A DNA stretch of 6,231 nt. It comes from an uncultured bacterium (GTDB lineage: Bacteria; Desulfobacterota; Binatia; HRBIN30). The position numbers and the translations under genes were made by a program. Below are positions 6,053 to 6,231 of this stretch, one piece after another. The stretch spans positions 1 through 6,231 of the forward strand of contig CALJUJ010000248.1 in the NCBI GenBank assembly GCA_937975525.1, read 5' to 3'. Each line of letters opens with the position of its first letter. The first letter of the stretch is position 1. Below the pieces are notes generated by a model that searched no databases, had not been told where the DNA came from, and worked only from the letters and a program-made list of their open reading frames with translations.

Positions 6053-6231
6053 TCGATGTTTCGACGAGCGGCCGCGGGGTGGCGCTGGGGTTCTCGTCTT
6101 GCGGATGGCGCTCGCTCGGACGGGCGTCTCGTTCCCGGGGGTTCGGACGGTCGGGCGGCAATGCCGGTGTCGGGGCAGATCAGCAACCGGCAACGGACAG
6201 GCCGAGCGCACGAGCGGCTCGTGCCTGGCGC
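6053..6231. other. Downstream non-coding stretch, nothing recognised
   Basis: No frame here shows repeat, domain or signal-peptide character on either strand. A minus-strand open frame runs back across the hairpin into gene 2, but it is arginine-rich and looks like a shadow. A small 7-bp stem (GCACGAG at 6208-6214 with CTCGTGC at 6218-6224) lies at the window's end. Any next gene begins beyond the window. Confidence 0.5.

Noticed and set aside
6013..6075. Two GCGGCCGC palindromes flanking the hairpin (6013-6020 and 6068-6075)
   Set aside because: Such GC palindromes are expected by chance in DNA of this composition. They give an alternative pairing for the hairpin but no clear independent role.
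5852..6211. Minus-strand open frame of 119 codons at the window end
   Set aside because: It is arginine- and proline-rich, crosses the hairpin and the end of gene 2, and has no domain or ribosome site that I can see.

Overview
The window holds parts of two adjacent + strand genes for large, modular, cysteine-rich proteins. The DNA is GC-rich with strong G/C preference at third codon positions. The second gene has a clear signal peptide, and the module types are those of exported bacterial proteins. Arrays of four-cysteine CGNG...CDDGN...GDGCDSNC repeats (the myxococcal disulfide-repeat / DUF4215 type) joined to LamG-like and delta-60 repeats are typical of Myxococcota and other former Deltaproteobacteria, including uncultured lineages such as Candidatus Binatota. 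That placement is an inference from protein style; there is no marker gene here.

Layout. Positions 3-2167 carry gene 1, whose 5' end lies outside the window. It has an array of about ten disulfide repeats plus a partial one (3-982), a beta-rich module (about 983-1417) and a lysine- and cysteine-rich helical module (about 1430-2164). The reading frame is broken inside the array: frame 3 carries the repeats up to about 545 and frame 2 carries them from about 575. The repeat unit between them is 77 nt instead of 93, a net loss of 16 nt, and its surroundings carry many substitutions. The gene is either a damaged gene or has a sequence or assembly error; as written it gives two fragments (3-710 and 518-2167).

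After 38 non-coding nt with a Shine-Dalgarno-like AGGGGG, gene 2 (2206-5991, 1261 aa) is intact. In order it has a signal peptide, a LamG/concanavalin-like domain, six disulfide repeats, seven delta-60 repeats (probably a seven-bladed beta-propeller), one more disulfide repeat, then the same beta-rich plus 14-cysteine C-terminal cassette as gene 1. A perfect 14-bp inverted repeat (6016-6052) follows and may be a terminator. The last 180 nt hold no convincing gene.

How they fit together. The close spacing and shared C-terminal cassette suggest co-transcribed paralogous exported proteins with different N-terminal binding or spacer modules. The cassette is the most interesting item: its 14 cysteines keep almost identical spacing in the two proteins, and its first eight form an internal duplication. 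I do not recognise a named family for it. I see no RNA genes, mobile elements, CRISPR arrays or defence genes.
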